Shown: positions 1 to 8,218, numbered from the stretch's first letter. The stretch: DNA of 64,000 nucleotides from Pseudomonas sp. Bc-h (GCF_002080045.1 NZ_MUIN01000007.1:400421-464420); one strand, 5' to 3'. Notes: generated from the sequence alone by a model not told the origin. Numbers and translations: made by a program.

Positions 1-1
1 G

Positions 2-649
2 CTTGCGGAAATCGGGCTGTTGAACGATCGGCGGGCCACGACGCACTGGAAATACACAGCATCGCTGCAATCGCGTTTCCCTCGCATCAAGGTTGCGGGA
101 GACAATATTTTCATTGAAGACGGACACATCTGGACGTCGGCCGGCATTGCCTCCGGTATTGATCTGGCACTCGCCCTGATCGAGAAAGACATGGGCGTGA
201 AAATAGCTCGCGATGTCTCCAGATTACTGGTGGTGCCATACCGACGGCCTGGCGGCCAGTCACAGTTTTCCGCGATGTCACAAATGGAGCCAGAGTCAGA
301 TCGCATCCGTATTGCGCTGAAATTTGCAAGAGAGCATCTGGCCGAAGAGTTACCCATTGAGAGGCTAGCCGATGCAGCGAGACTGAGCCTGCGACAATTC
401 GGACGAGCATTCCGCCGAGAGACCGGTGAAACCCCAGCTAGAGCAGTGGAACGCTTGCGCGTCGAAACGGCATGTCTACGGCTGCAAGAAGGCAGCGAGC
501 CGATCGAGCAGATTGCTCAGGCGGTCGGCTTTATTAACCCAGAACGGATGCGCCGGGCGTTCGTCCGATTGCACGGCTATTCACCGCAGTATGTACGCCG
601 CGAGAATCGGTTAAGCGGTGAATGCTTGGTAGCTAGCAAAGACACATAG
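2..649 (+). CDS. GlxA-type transcriptional regulator, AraC family (5' end outside window)
   Basis: C-terminal two thirds of a DJ-1/PfpI-plus-AraC regulator. The reading frame is open from base 2, and its first residues (LAEIGLLNDRRATTHW) are the family's conserved block near the end of the DJ-1-like domain, so the gene starts upstream of the window; the TTG at 20 is not the true start. The DJ-1-like half ends near residue 75 of the visible part (SAGIASGIDLALALIE). The AraC DNA-binding domain follows with two helix-turn-helices (ERLADAARLSLRQFGRAFRR and the PIEQIAQAVGF region). It probably controls a nearby enzyme gene; the target is not visible. It resembles the other two GlxA-type genes in this window (1798 and 36763). 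Confidence 0.9.
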   Translation, partial: LAEIGLLNDRRATTHWKYTASLQSRFPRIKVAGDNIFIEDGHIWTSAGIASGIDLALALIEKDMGVKIARDVSRLLVVPYRRPGGQSQFSAMSQMEPESDRIRIALKFAREHLAEELPIERLADAARLSLRQFGRAFRRETGETPARAVERLRVETACLRLQEGSEPIEQIAQAVGFINPERMRRAFVRLHGYSPQYVRRENRLSGECLVASKDT

Positions 650-813
650 CAATGCCGTACTCCTCCTGGATGCATCCGACACTTTCTGGCTCTCGAGAGT
701 GCTGAAGCCATTCAGTTGCTCCCACGAGGACCTTGGCGTTCGGAGGGTTGTTAGGACGATATTTGCGCAGGCGTTACAAGTGGGCCACTGATGAGCCAAT
801 TCTGAAGGTAAAG

Positions 814-839
814 CCCCCGCATTTGGTTATACGCGGGGG
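814..839 (-). terminator. Possible terminator hairpin after the DJ-1/PfpI gene
   Basis: A perfect 7-bp stem (CCCCCGC at 814-820, GCGGGGG at 833-839) with a 12-nt loop lies about 100 bases past the stop of the minus-strand gene at 940-1671. On the minus strand the stem is followed by only a short CTTT, so termination is likely weak. The rest of 650-939 shows no gene that I recognise. Confidence 0.35.
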
Positions 840-939
840 GATATTGAATAGGATATTGGCTGAGGGTTTCACCGCAGAATGGCCCTCGGAATCACACAAG
901 AGTCACTGGCTGAAGTCTGTAAATGTTACGGAGCTACGA

Positions 940-1671
940 TCAGGCTGGAGTCAGTTTTGATGACTGCGCTCGATGCTCCATATGCTCATTCGCGACTCTC
1001 ACCGCTTCGTCAGTCCGACCCCATAGCCCCTTTATCTGCGCGACGATTTCCGGTCGCGCAGTTCGTGGATTCCCCGAAGCCATTGTCGGCTGCGGGTCGT
1101 ACTCGAGCACGAGTTGTGTAAACTCTGCCGCATCCTGACCTTTAAGCTCGGCGATGACCTGTAGCGCAAAGTCGATACCTGCCGTTACACCGCCGCCTGT
1201 GATTCGGTTCCTGTCGACGCATACCCGTTCGTAGCTCGGTTCGATACCCAGTGCTATAAGGGGTTCGTAGAAAGGCCAGTAGGTTGCTGCACGGTAGCCC
1301 TCCAATAGTCCTGCCATAGCAAGAAGTACGGAGCCTGTGCATACGGCGGTTACATAAGTGGCAGTCTGTCCTGCGCGAGCAATAAAATCGAGCAACTCCC
1401 GGTCCTTCATGATTTCAGGGGTTCCACCGCCACCTGCGACAAACAGCACGTCAAGGTTATCCGGAACGTCATCAATCGTGATCGTGGGGTTCATGGTGAC
1501 GCCCATATCCGTGGGAACGGGCTCCATGGTCTTCCAGATTATGTGGGTTTTGGCATGGAGGCCGAACGCCGTCTGTGGGCCAGCCAAGTCCTGCAAAGTG
1601 AAACCAGGAAAAATTACCATGCCAATCTGCAGTTGTCGGTCTTGAATCTTATCGCTCAGCTCATCAGACAT
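940..1671 (-). CDS. DJ-1/PfpI family protein, isonitrile hydratase-like
   Basis: Single-domain DJ-1/PfpI protein of 243 aa. It has the nucleophile-elbow cysteine C111 (AVCTGS) after the GGGGTPEI loop, and an acidic residue D28 in FTLQDLAGP; isonitrile hydratases of Pseudomonas carry a comparable Asp and Cys. Family knowledge suggests cytosolic hydration of isonitriles to N-formamides, but related proteins have other roles, so the substrate is unproven. The start is supported by a strong ribosome site (GAGGAG) just upstream of ATG 1671. It is divergent from the GlxA-type regulator at 1798, with a dyad between them, so that regulator is the likely controller. Confidence 0.8.
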   Translation of the reverse strand: MSDELSDKIQDRQLQIGMVIFPGFTLQDLAGPQTAFGLHAKTHIIWKTMEPVPTDMGVTMNPTITIDDVPDNLDVLFVAGGGGTPEIMKDRELLDFIARAGQTATYVTAVCTGSVLLAMAGLLEGYRAATYWPFYEPLIALGIEPSYERVCVDRNRITGGGVTAGIDFALQVIAELKGQDAAEFTQLVLEYDPQPTMASGNPRTARPEIVAQIKGLWGRTDEAVRVANEHMEHRAQSSKLTPA

Positions 1672-1730
1672 TACCGTCTCCTCTCGTCGTAGTTGACTAA
1701 AGAGTATTCCTGCTAGACGCTACACGTGAG

Positions 1731-1765
1731 TGGCTAAAATGACATCAAGCGATCATTTTCTGCCA
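1731..1765. promoter_or_regulatory. Dyad operator candidate between DJ-1/PfpI gene and GlxA regulator
   Basis: Inverted repeat with outer arms TGGC (1731-1734) and GCCA (1762-1765) and inner arms AAAATGA (1736-1742) and TCATTTT (1753-1759) around a 10-base centre. It lies in the divergent intergenic region 33 bases before the regulator's GTG. TGGC/GCCA half sites are common among AraC-family operators; binding by the adjacent regulator is inferred. Confidence 0.45.
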
Positions 1766-1797
1766 GTTATTTGATTTTGAAAGCGGGGGGCAACGCC

Positions 1798-2739
1798 GTG
1801 CATAAGATTGCGGTGCTGGTATTGAATGACGTGGTGCCGCTGGACTTTGGTATCGCCTATCAGGTTTTCGCCTTGGCTTCTCAAGTCGATGACAAGAACG
1901 CATACGAGGTGGAGGTGTGCGCACCCGAGCGGACAATTCGGGCCGCTAGCTTTGATATGCATGTGCGGTACGGCCTCGACCGTCTTGAGCTAGCCCACAC
2001 TATTGTCATTCCAGGGTGTGAAGACCCGTTTAGAGAGGTTCCAGAGACGGTAATAATCGCTCTTCGCGAGGCATATGTTCGTGGTGCTCGATTAGCATCA
2101 ATCTGCACTGGGGCTTTTATCCTTGCGGCGAGCGGTCTTCTTGACGGAAAACGCGCTACTACACATTGGCGATTCGCCGAGGACTTGGCCAAGCTTCACC
2201 CAGAGATACAAGTAGAACCTAACGTTCTATTCGTCGATGAGGGAAGCATCGTGACCTCAGCCGGCGCGTCAGCAGGATTAGATATGTGTTTGCATCTCGT
2301 GCGACGCGATTACGGCCAGTCTGTTGCGGCAAACACCGCCCGCCTAGCGGTCGCGCCACTGTACCGTGATGGTGGTCAGGCCCAGTTTATTCGTCAGGAG
2401 CTTCCAGGGTCTCCAACGAGCTTGATGCCCTTGATCGAATGGATGAGAGACAATTTGAACAGTTCGCACACGGTCGATAGTCTTGCGGCTCGTGCCAACA
2501 TGAGCTCTCGCACCTTTGCTCGGCGATTTCAAGAACAGACCGGTACTACAGCTTTACAGTGGCTTCTCACCGCTCGTATTGATCGAGCGCGTGCATTGCT
2601 TGAGGAGAGCGATACATCGATTGATCAAACGGCATTTCTCTCTGGATTTGGGTCTGCAGTGGCCTTCCGCTCGCGGTTTCGAAGAGTTGTTGGCCTCACG
2701 CCAACTCAGTATCGTCGTCGTTTCAGCTCGGAATCGTGA
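1798..2739 (+). CDS. GlxA-type transcriptional regulator (DJ-1-like domain + AraC HTH)
   Basis: 313-aa regulator. The N-terminal DJ-1/PfpI-like domain (about 1-190) opens with HKIAVLVLNDVVPLDFGIAY and has the elbow cysteine in SICTGAFILAASGLLDGKRATTHW. The C-terminal AraC domain (about 210-310) contains VDSLAARANMSSRTFARRFQ and DQTAFLSGFGSAVAFRSRFR. I chose GTG 1798 because the protein then begins with the usual family strand and a G-rich ribosome site lies just upstream; an in-frame TTG at 1771 would add nine residues. It is divergent from the isonitrile hydratase-like gene, its most likely target. The DJ-1-like domain usually senses a small molecule rather than catalysing. Confidence 0.88.
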   Translation: MHKIAVLVLNDVVPLDFGIAYQVFALASQVDDKNAYEVEVCAPERTIRAASFDMHVRYGLDRLELAHTIVIPGCEDPFREVPETVIIALREAYVRGARLASICTGAFILAASGLLDGKRATTHWRFAEDLAKLHPEIQVEPNVLFVDEGSIVTSAGASAGLDMCLHLVRRDYGQSVAANTARLAVAPLYRDGGQAQFIRQELPGSPTSLMPLIEWMRDNLNSSHTVDSLAARANMSSRTFARRFQEQTGTTALQWLLTARIDRARALLEESDTSIDQTAFLSGFGSAVAFRSRFRRVVGLTPTQYRRRFSSES

Positions 2740-3318
2740 TGGAATAATCGCATGCCCTACCTATGAATTAGGCCGTGTGGTTAATGTAGATGCCGGATTG
2801 ATCAGTGCGCTGACGCAGGACTCACCTAGCTTCAAATCTGCATAAGTTTGGCAAAGGTAGTGATTCGCTTGGACAGAAAGTTTTAGCGATATTAGACATC
2901 TGGATCATTTCTACATCCGCGCCTCTATCAGGTCGACGCTTACGCTCAACAACCTGTTGATCGAAAACCTCTCCGGCGAGATCAGGAAAAAGGCGGTGCC
3001 TCGAATTCTCGTAGAGCCGTTCATGAGGCCGAAGGTAACTGTCATGACTGCAAACTTGTTTCCCGCCTTCATTCCCAAGGCCGAGGTGATGATCTCCTCT
3101 CATCAAATGGTGCAGACCGCAATGCACATAACATAGACAGTAAAACAGGATCATCATCGGGGTACAGAGGTCTCGTGCGTCGATCTCAGGCCAGCCTTGA
3201 GTCCGCTATTGGTCGAAAGTACGCAGTCACGACCGGCGGCTTTCGGCCAGAAGCAGCCTCTTCACTATGCCCCCCATTGCGTCCAAAATCCGGCGTTTTC
3301 AATTCAGGGATTTGTCAC
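2740..3318. other. Gene-poor junction between the GlxA locus and the LysR gene
   Basis: No intact gene is recognised in these 579 bases. The stretch looks more AT-rich than the regions to its right. The only coding-like signal is the start-less open frame at 2864-3136, listed separately. No tRNA, inverted terminal repeats or transposase motifs were seen, so the nature of the junction is unknown. Confidence 0.5.
2864..3136 (+). pseudogene. Possible 3' remnant of an unrecognised gene
   Basis: An open frame of about 90 codons without a convincing start or ribosome site, ending at TAG 3136. From about 2897 onward its codons show G/C-rich third positions, unlike the flanking bases. The translation (for example DHFYIRASIRSTLTLNNLL, then FMRPKVTVMTANLFPAF) reads as plausible protein but matches no family I can name. 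It may be the tail of a gene cut off by a rearrangement. It could also be chance. Confidence 0.25.
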
Positions 3319-4185
3319 TCATTCCCTAAATTTGCTGGCAAGCATTTCCCGGACAGCACCGACCAAATCAGACTCGCCAGTGCGAGCAGGCAACAGGCTG
3401 AACTCAACGTCGGGCAAAGCCGGTAACGGGAAGGCTGGCCGGCAAATCTCTGCGCCTACCGGCACGGCCGAGGCATTCAGGCAAGCGACGCCCAGCCCCG
3501 CCATTAGTGCTGATTGCAGCCCTGCTACTCCGGACGCGGAATGGGCAATCACATAAGGCACCTTATGTGCGTCCAGCGTCTCTCGGGTAAGACGTTGGAG
3601 ACTGCATCCCTGCGGTAGTACCAATAGTGGCAACGCGCCATCTTCTTCATTCCTCGGCTCAGACCCCATGGCTGATACCCAATGCAATGCTTCCCGACGT
3701 ACCGGGATGCCCTCGGGAAGGCTGCGGCCATCAAGTATGCGCATTGAAAGGCCGATATCGAAGTCGCCTGCATCGGCACCGCTCTCTATCTGCATACTCT
3801 TTCGCACCGACACATGCAGTCGAAGGCGTGGATATCTCAGGCGCAGTTGCTTCAACAACTCAGCAATCGAAACGGGCAAGAAGTAGTCGGTGATCGCCAA
3901 TCTCAATTCGCCGGCAAACGTCACTCCGCGTACGTCTTCAAGAGCGCGATCACTCATGGCCAGCAGTTCTCGTGCATGCACCATCAATCGCTCCCCCGCG
4001 GGCGTAGGCCGGACACCCTTTTTGCCCCGCTCCAGCAGCGTTACACCGGCGAATGCTTCCAGCCTGCGTAATTGTTCGCTCAACGCTGATTGCGACCGGC
4101 ACAGGTGCGGCGCGGCCTCCGAAAGACTGCCGGAATCCATGGCAACGGTGAAGGAACGCAAGAGATCCAGGTCAAAGGGGCGCAT
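3319..4185 (-). CDS. LysR-family transcriptional regulator
   Basis: 288 aa, normal length for the family. The winged HTH occupies about residues 5-63 (LDLLRSFTVAMDSGSLSEAA, then SQSALSEQLRRLE), and the periplasmic-binding-protein-like effector domain about 90-285, including FAGELRLAITDYF and the late GLGVACLNASAVP strand. It is divergent from the tautomerase-like gene at 4295 across 109 bases and probably regulates it. The effector is unknown. Confidence 0.88.
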   Translation of the reverse strand: MRPFDLDLLRSFTVAMDSGSLSEAAPHLCRSQSALSEQLRRLEAFAGVTLLERGKKGVRPTPAGERLMVHARELLAMSDRALEDVRGVTFAGELRLAITDYFLPVSIAELLKQLRLRYPRLRLHVSVRKSMQIESGADAGDFDIGLSMRILDGRSLPEGIPVRREALHWVSAMGSEPRNEEDGALPLLVLPQGCSLQRLTRETLDAHKVPYVIAHSASGVAGLQSALMAGLGVACLNASAVPVGAEICRPAFPLPALPDVEFSLLPARTGESDLVGAVREMLASKFRE

Positions 4186-4294
4186 GTTGATCCTGCCGTT
4201 TTTCCGATAGATGAATGCATATCTTCCGGCTTTTCAGCATCAACGCAACTTCTTACTCTTTGCTGGACATTCATTGCCCGCAAAGGAGTTCAAC

Positions 4295-4687
4295 ATGCCC
4301 GGTATTACACTCAAGATCTCTGGCGATCCGAACCTTGAACTAGCCCATAGCATCGTCCCCAAACTCACCGCCTTGACCTGTGAAGTACTGGAAAAGCGAC
4401 CGGAACAGACATTGGTGATGGTGCAGTTCCTGCCTCATGAACTTTGGTTCATCGAGAACCTTTCACTGGCTGAACAAGGACGCAACTCGTTCCGTCTAGA
4501 GGTCACCATCACGGATGAAACCAATACCAAGGCCCAGAAAGCGCGCTATCAGCATGAGGCTTTCGAGTTGCTGGCCAAAGAAATAGGAAATGTACACCCG
4601 CACTCAAACATACATGTGATCGATTGCCGCGCCAGCGCCTACGGCTATGGCGGTTTGAGCCAGGAGTACAAGCTCCACCACCCTTGA
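4295..4687 (+). CDS. Tautomerase-superfamily protein
   Basis: 130-aa protein starting MPGITLKISG. The proline directly after the initiator is the catalytic general base of 4-oxalocrotonate tautomerase-like enzymes once Met is removed. I chose ATG 4295 because of this proline and because AAGGAG stands seven bases upstream; longer in-frame starts lack both. At about 130 residues it fits the longer, duplicated-fold tautomerases rather than the 60-residue type. It probably interconverts keto and enol forms of a small acid in the cytosol. Its divergent partner is the LysR gene at 3319-4185. The substrate cannot be read from the sequence. Confidence 0.72.
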   Translation: MPGITLKISGDPNLELAHSIVPKLTALTCEVLEKRPEQTLVMVQFLPHELWFIENLSLAEQGRNSFRLEVTITDETNTKAQKARYQHEAFELLAKEIGNVHPHSNIHVIDCRASAYGYGGLSQEYKLHHP

Positions 4688-4816
4688 GAGCCCGTCCGCC
4701 GCGTTGGTACTGTTCGACTTCACATAGGCATCGAACCAGCATGGCGACTTCAGTGGGATGACCGCTATGGGTCGAAAGCAGTCAGACTGCACGCAGGTTG
4801 GCATGTAAAAGCGAGA

Positions 4817-5279
4817 TCAAAGTGGCATCCCCGTCTCAAAAGCATGCGTCTCGAACCCTATCTCTTCATACAACCGAACGGCGGGGGCATTGAAAGTCCA
4901 CACGGCTAATCTGACGTCTTTGGCACTTTTTTTGAATACCCCACTCCTGAACCAGATTCACCAGTTTGCGACCGATACCGTTGCCTCAAAAGCGCTCTGC
5001 CACACATACCGAGCCAATTCGGACGAATTTCATCGGCTGCATGAGTGGGCCACTGCCTGACGACAGGCTGGCACTGATAAACCCTGCAGCTGCCACATCG
5101 ACATGAGCGATGAAGCCAATCTGCCCCGGTCCCTCGAAGAAACTCATCCAATGAGGAGCATCCCGAGAGAAATCATGGGTGGCAGCGGTATAGATTTCGG
5201 GCCTTGCGGCATGGTGGATCGCGTTGAGCAACTGACCCAACTCACAGATGGCAGGCACATCAACGGCGGTGCATGTCAT
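4817..5279 (-). pseudogene. Broken GNAT acetyltransferase (nonsense plus frameshift)
   Basis: Reads as a GNAT acetyltransferase of about 154 residues with two lesions. The first 97 codons (MTCTAVDVPAICELGQLL onward) end at an in-frame TGA after AERF, exactly where the family has AERxRGxGIG; the same frame then continues GNGIGRKLVNLVQEWGIQ, so CGA to TGA is the simplest cause. A run of seven A bases (T run on the plus strand near 4927) then shifts the frame by one; restoring an eighth A gives KDVRLAVWTFNAPAVRLYEE and the natural stop at 4817. Even if the homopolymer shift were a sequencing error, the nonsense codon remains. Its neighbour upstream is the candidate effector. Confidence 0.82.
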
Positions 5280-5324
5280 GAAATCCGTACTCGACCATGG
5301 CCCTTACCGCAACTCCGTATGCCG

Positions 5325-6080
5325 TCAACTCTGCTTGCTCAACGTATCCAGCAGGCGCAGCTCGGTCTTGTGAGTTGCATCACTGGTGTCGTAGCTGAAG
5401 ATTGGAAAGCTGCGCCCTTCAAATTCTGGGCCTGCGGCATTGATCGCTTTCTGGAAATCATTCTTGGCAGCTTCCCATGTCCTGACGCTCGGACTCGGGG
5501 TAAACAGCATCCCGGCCACTGCTTCCGGCCTGATGCCAATCGTCTGGATTTCATTATTATCGCCTATTGCTTCCGTCGGCGTACCTCGTTGCTCGCTCGT
5601 GAGTTCCCCGAGGAGCGCCTTCAATTCCATACGGGCATCGGATGCCAATTTCACCATCGGGTCGACTGGCGGACGACCAGAGCCCTGATCACGCTTGTGG
5701 ACACCAATCACGTGGTCACCCATTTTCTCTGGCAGCGCGAGAAACGCCATGTGTCGAGGTATTCCCGTGGGTGTCCCCATTCCAAAATAGTTTGGCCGCA
5801 GGTCAGCGTGACCCAGACTCCATTTACGCAGTCCACCGTGGGACGAGGCCCCACTATCATGGAGCGCTTTGGCTTGGTCAGGCGTTACTGCGCAATTATG
5901 CAGATCCTGATGTGCGTTTTTTTTCTGCACCGTTCGAACCAGCAGTCCACCTTGCGAAAAAGCGACCTGGATATCCCGAGCATGACTATCGTCTGCGGCG
6001 CGACTGGCCGCGACTGTGCCAGCCCCTTGCAACGGCGCGGTAAAAGCAACTGGGTGACTGGTGAGGTTGTAGTTGTTCAT
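5325..6080 (-). CDS. Candidate type III effector, unrecognised family, HrpL-controlled
   Basis: 251-aa protein in no family I can name. ATG 6080 is chosen over an upstream ATG (6224) because a canonical hrp box ends 28 bases before it, leaving a short leader with AAGG as ribosome site; the longer start would put the promoter inside the gene. The N terminus (MNNYNLTSHPVAFTAPLQG) has no acidic residue in the first 29 positions, and the first 50 are rich in Ala, Ser, Thr and Gln, as in Hrp-secreted proteins. There is no hydrophobic signal peptide or membrane segment. One cysteine (C63, HNCAVTP) is present. The later block NNEIQTIGIRPEAVAGMLF resembles the strand pairs seen late in ADP-ribosyltransferase-type toxins, but this is only an impression. 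No chaperone gene is adjacent. Secretion and function are inference. Confidence 0.68.
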   Translation of the reverse strand: MNNYNLTSHPVAFTAPLQGAGTVAASRAADDSHARDIQVAFSQGGLLVRTVQKKNAHQDLHNCAVTPDQAKALHDSGASSHGGLRKWSLGHADLRPNYFGMGTPTGIPRHMAFLALPEKMGDHVIGVHKRDQGSGRPPVDPMVKLASDARMELKALLGELTSEQRGTPTEAIGDNNEIQTIGIRPEAVAGMLFTPSPSVRTWEAAKNDFQKAINAAGPEFEGRSFPIFSYDTSDATHKTELRLLDTLSKQS

Positions 6081-6108
6081 GAGGATGACCTTGAGGTGTG
6101 GTACGCCT

Positions 6109-6136
6109 TGAGTGGCCAGAAAATCACCCCGGTTCC
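6109..6136 (-). promoter_or_regulatory. hrp box (HrpL sigma factor promoter)
   Basis: GGAACC at 6136-6131, a 15-base spacer, then CCACTCA at 6115-6109 on the minus strand. This is a full match to the HrpL consensus GGAACC-N15/16-CCACNNA. It points at the 251-aa gene, whose ATG lies 28 bases beyond the -10 part. Other GGAACC occurrences that I inspected in the window lack the CCAC half at the right distance. Confidence 0.88.
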
Positions 6137-6240
6137 AGTCCGGTGACACACGCCTGAATCGTATTAGGGTGTAAAAGAGCTGCGGCGCAGTGTTTGGCAT
6201 CGCTGTGATGATCTGCGATGCCAACGCCGATCAACTGTGC

Positions 6241-6327
6241 TCACCCGGCAACTGCAGTGAAACGAATTCCCCTTGTGAACCCCAGAGCCAGGCCCAATGC
6301 GATGGCTGCGAAATGACCTGCTTTCAT
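6241..6327 (-). pseudogene. Truncated exported-protein ORF (signal peptide only)
   Basis: 28-codon ORF beginning MKAGHFAAIALGLALGF, a lysine followed by a hydrophobic alanine/leucine stretch as in a Sec signal peptide, with an AAGGAC ribosome site upstream. It then runs into TRGIRFTAVAG and stops at 6241, before any mature domain. It looks like the front end of a periplasmic protein gene cut off where the effector region begins. A functional small peptide cannot be excluded. Confidence 0.35.
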
Positions 6328-6383
6328 GATGAAGTCCTTGAAAAGAAATGGCAGGGACGATGCCCGGCACCGTCCCATCCCGA

Positions 6384-7136
6384 TCAGATCTGCGCCTGAC
6401 CACCGTCGGCGAACAGCTCAACGCCATTCACGAAACTCGCGTCGTCAGAGGCCAGGAAGAGCGCCGCGGCGGCAATCTCTTCCGGCTCGCCGATACGACC
6501 CATCGGCACCTGTGAAGCCAGGTAGTCGAGCAGGCCTTGCTGTTGAGCGGCGTCCGGTCCGGCGAGGTCTACCAGGCCAGGGGTCTTGGTCGCGCCAGGG
6601 CTGAGTGTGTTGATGCGTACATTGCGATCCTTGAGGTCCAGAATCCAGCTTCGGGCGAACGCTCTGACGGCGGCTTTCGAGGCTGAATACACACTGAAAG
6701 CCGCGGTTCCGGAGCTGCCCGCCGTGGAACCTGTGAGAATGACCGAAGCGCCTTTGGCCAGAAGCGGCAGCGCCTTCTGAACAGTGAACAGCACGCCTTT
6801 GACGTTGCGGTCGAAGGTGTCATCGAAGTGCGCTTCGGTGATCTCGCCCAGAGGCAGCATCGAACCGCCACCGGCATTGGCGAAGAGCACGTCGATACGG
6901 CCTTTCTCCGCGCCTATCTGTTGGTACAGCGCATCGAGTTGCTCAAGCTTCGTGGAATCGACCTGAACACCGGTGGCGTTACCGACCAGCGCGACCGCTG
7001 CGTCCAGTTCAGCCTGACGACGGCCGGTGATGTAAACATGGGCACCTTCTTCGGCGAAGCGTTTGGCGGTGGCCAGGCCGATGCCAGTGGTGCCGCCGGT
7101 AACCAGTGCGATTTTGCCTTCGAGTTTGCGAGTCAT
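6384..7136 (-). CDS. Short-chain dehydrogenase/reductase
   Basis: 250-aa classical SDR with a single Rossmann domain. It has the cofactor motif TGGTTGIG at 13-20, the NAG motif in FANAGGG near 87-92, the catalytic serine region TGSTAGSSG, and the YxxxK pair Y150/K154 (YSASK). The GR pair after strand 2 (TGRRQ) suggests NADP(H) preference. It should act in the cytosol on an alcohol or ketone; the substrate is unknown. It is divergent from the LysR gene at 7256, with an inverted repeat in the shared promoter, so that regulator probably controls it. Confidence 0.9.
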   Translation of the reverse strand: MTRKLEGKIALVTGGTTGIGLATAKRFAEEGAHVYITGRRQAELDAAVALVGNATGVQVDSTKLEQLDALYQQIGAEKGRIDVLFANAGGGSMLPLGEITEAHFDDTFDRNVKGVLFTVQKALPLLAKGASVILTGSTAGSSGTAAFSVYSASKAAVRAFARSWILDLKDRNVRINTLSPGATKTPGLVDLAGPDAAQQQGLLDYLASQVPMGRIGEPEEIAAAALFLASDDASFVNGVELFADGGQAQI

Positions 7137-7230
7137 GGTGTTTCTCCAAAATATTGTTCAGCAAGTAAGGGGTTGTTTGCGGTGTGGGAGAAGCATATCG
7201 ACGGGCTAATCTTTTCAAAATAGAATTGCC

Positions 7231-7247
7231 TGCAATCCATCATTGCA
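7231..7247. promoter_or_regulatory. LysR-type dyad between SDR and LysR genes
   Basis: Perfect 6-bp arms TGCAAT (7231-7236) and ATTGCA (7242-7247) separated by five bases. The site ends eight bases before the LysR start codon and lies in the divergent region, the usual position for an autoregulatory LysR recognition site. Binding is inferred. Confidence 0.4.
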
Positions 7248-7255
7248 GAAATGAA

Positions 7256-8218
7256 ATGAGCAAACTCCCTGATTTCGAAGGTCTGGCCATGTTCGCCAAG
7301 GTGGCGGAAGAAGGTTCGTTCGCAGCGGCGGCGCGCGTGATGGGCGTATCAGTGCCGACGGTGTCGCGTGCCGTGGCACGACTGGAGGAGCGATTGGGCG
7401 GCCGGCTGTTCAACCGGACCTCCCGCCAGTTATCGCTGACCGAGTTCGGATCCAGCATGGCCGCCAAGGCGGGCGATATTTATCGGCAAGCAGAGGAGGT
7501 AGAAAGCGAAGCCCAGGACCTGTCGGTGCAACCCCGGGGTCAGGTGCGTCTCGCCGTCCCGATGTCGTTCGGTTTACGCTGGGTGGCGCCACTTCTGCCC
7601 AAGCTGATGCGCCAATACCCCGAACTCTCCGTGGACCTGCACCTGTCAGACGCCTCTGTCGACCTTATCGCCGACGGGTTCGACGCAGCGCTGCGGATCG
7701 CGGTGCTACCCGACTCGTCATTGGTCGCACGTCGGCTGTGCGCCGTGACGCAATTCGCGGTGGCCGCGCCTGCCTATCTTCAGGCCCATGGGCGCCCGAC
7801 CCATCCGCGTGAGCTGGCGAGCCGACCTTGCATGAGTTACGCCTATCGCGCGCGCACCCAGGTCTGGCGCTTTACGCACCAGGACGGCACTGAGGAAGAT
7901 GTCGTACCCAACGGACGGCTACGCGTCACCAACTCGGATGCCCTGCTGCCGGTACTGCTCGAAGGTTTGGCGATTGCCGAACTCCCGGAATTCATCGCCA
8001 GCGAGTATCTGGCGGATGGCAGATTGGAAGTGTTGGTACCCGAATGGAGCATGACCAAGGGTGGACTGTATTTCGTGACACCGTCAGCCCGCAGCCGCCC
8101 GGCGAAGATCACGGCATTGTCCGATTTCTTTGCAGAGCACCTGTCAGATCCCGTGTGGCGATGGTCCCCTAAAGACGCTCCGAGGAAGCCGAAACCTCGG
8201 AAACCATTACAAAAGTGA
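7256..8218 (+). CDS. LysR-family transcriptional regulator
   Basis: 320 aa. HTH at about 5-62 (FEGLAMFAKVAEEGSFAAAA, then SVPTVSRAVARLEERLGGRL), effector-binding domain about 90-290 (GQVRLAVPMSFGLRWVAPLL), and a basic, proline-rich tail (PRKPKPRKPLQK). The start MSKLPDF at 7256 is chosen because the HTH then has the usual short lead; a longer frame opens at 7184 but would overrun the dyad. It belongs to the CrgA-like group that often represses divergent SDR or oxidoreductase genes. The likely target is the SDR at 6384-7136. Confidence 0.88.
   Translation: MSKLPDFEGLAMFAKVAEEGSFAAAARVMGVSVPTVSRAVARLEERLGGRLFNRTSRQLSLTEFGSSMAAKAGDIYRQAEEVESEAQDLSVQPRGQVRLAVPMSFGLRWVAPLLPKLMRQYPELSVDLHLSDASVDLIADGFDAALRIAVLPDSSLVARRLCAVTQFAVAAPAYLQAHGRPTHPRELASRPCMSYAYRARTQVWRFTHQDGTEEDVVPNGRLRVTNSDALLPVLLEGLAIAELPEFIASEYLADGRLEVLVPEWSMTKGGLYFVTPSARSRPAKITALSDFFAEHLSDPVWRWSPKDAPRKPKPRKPLQK

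Noticed and set aside
5103..6146. 347-aa plus-strand open frame over the effector gene
   Set aside because: No ribosome site or family match; the minus-strand gene has a perfect hrp box and a proper leader.
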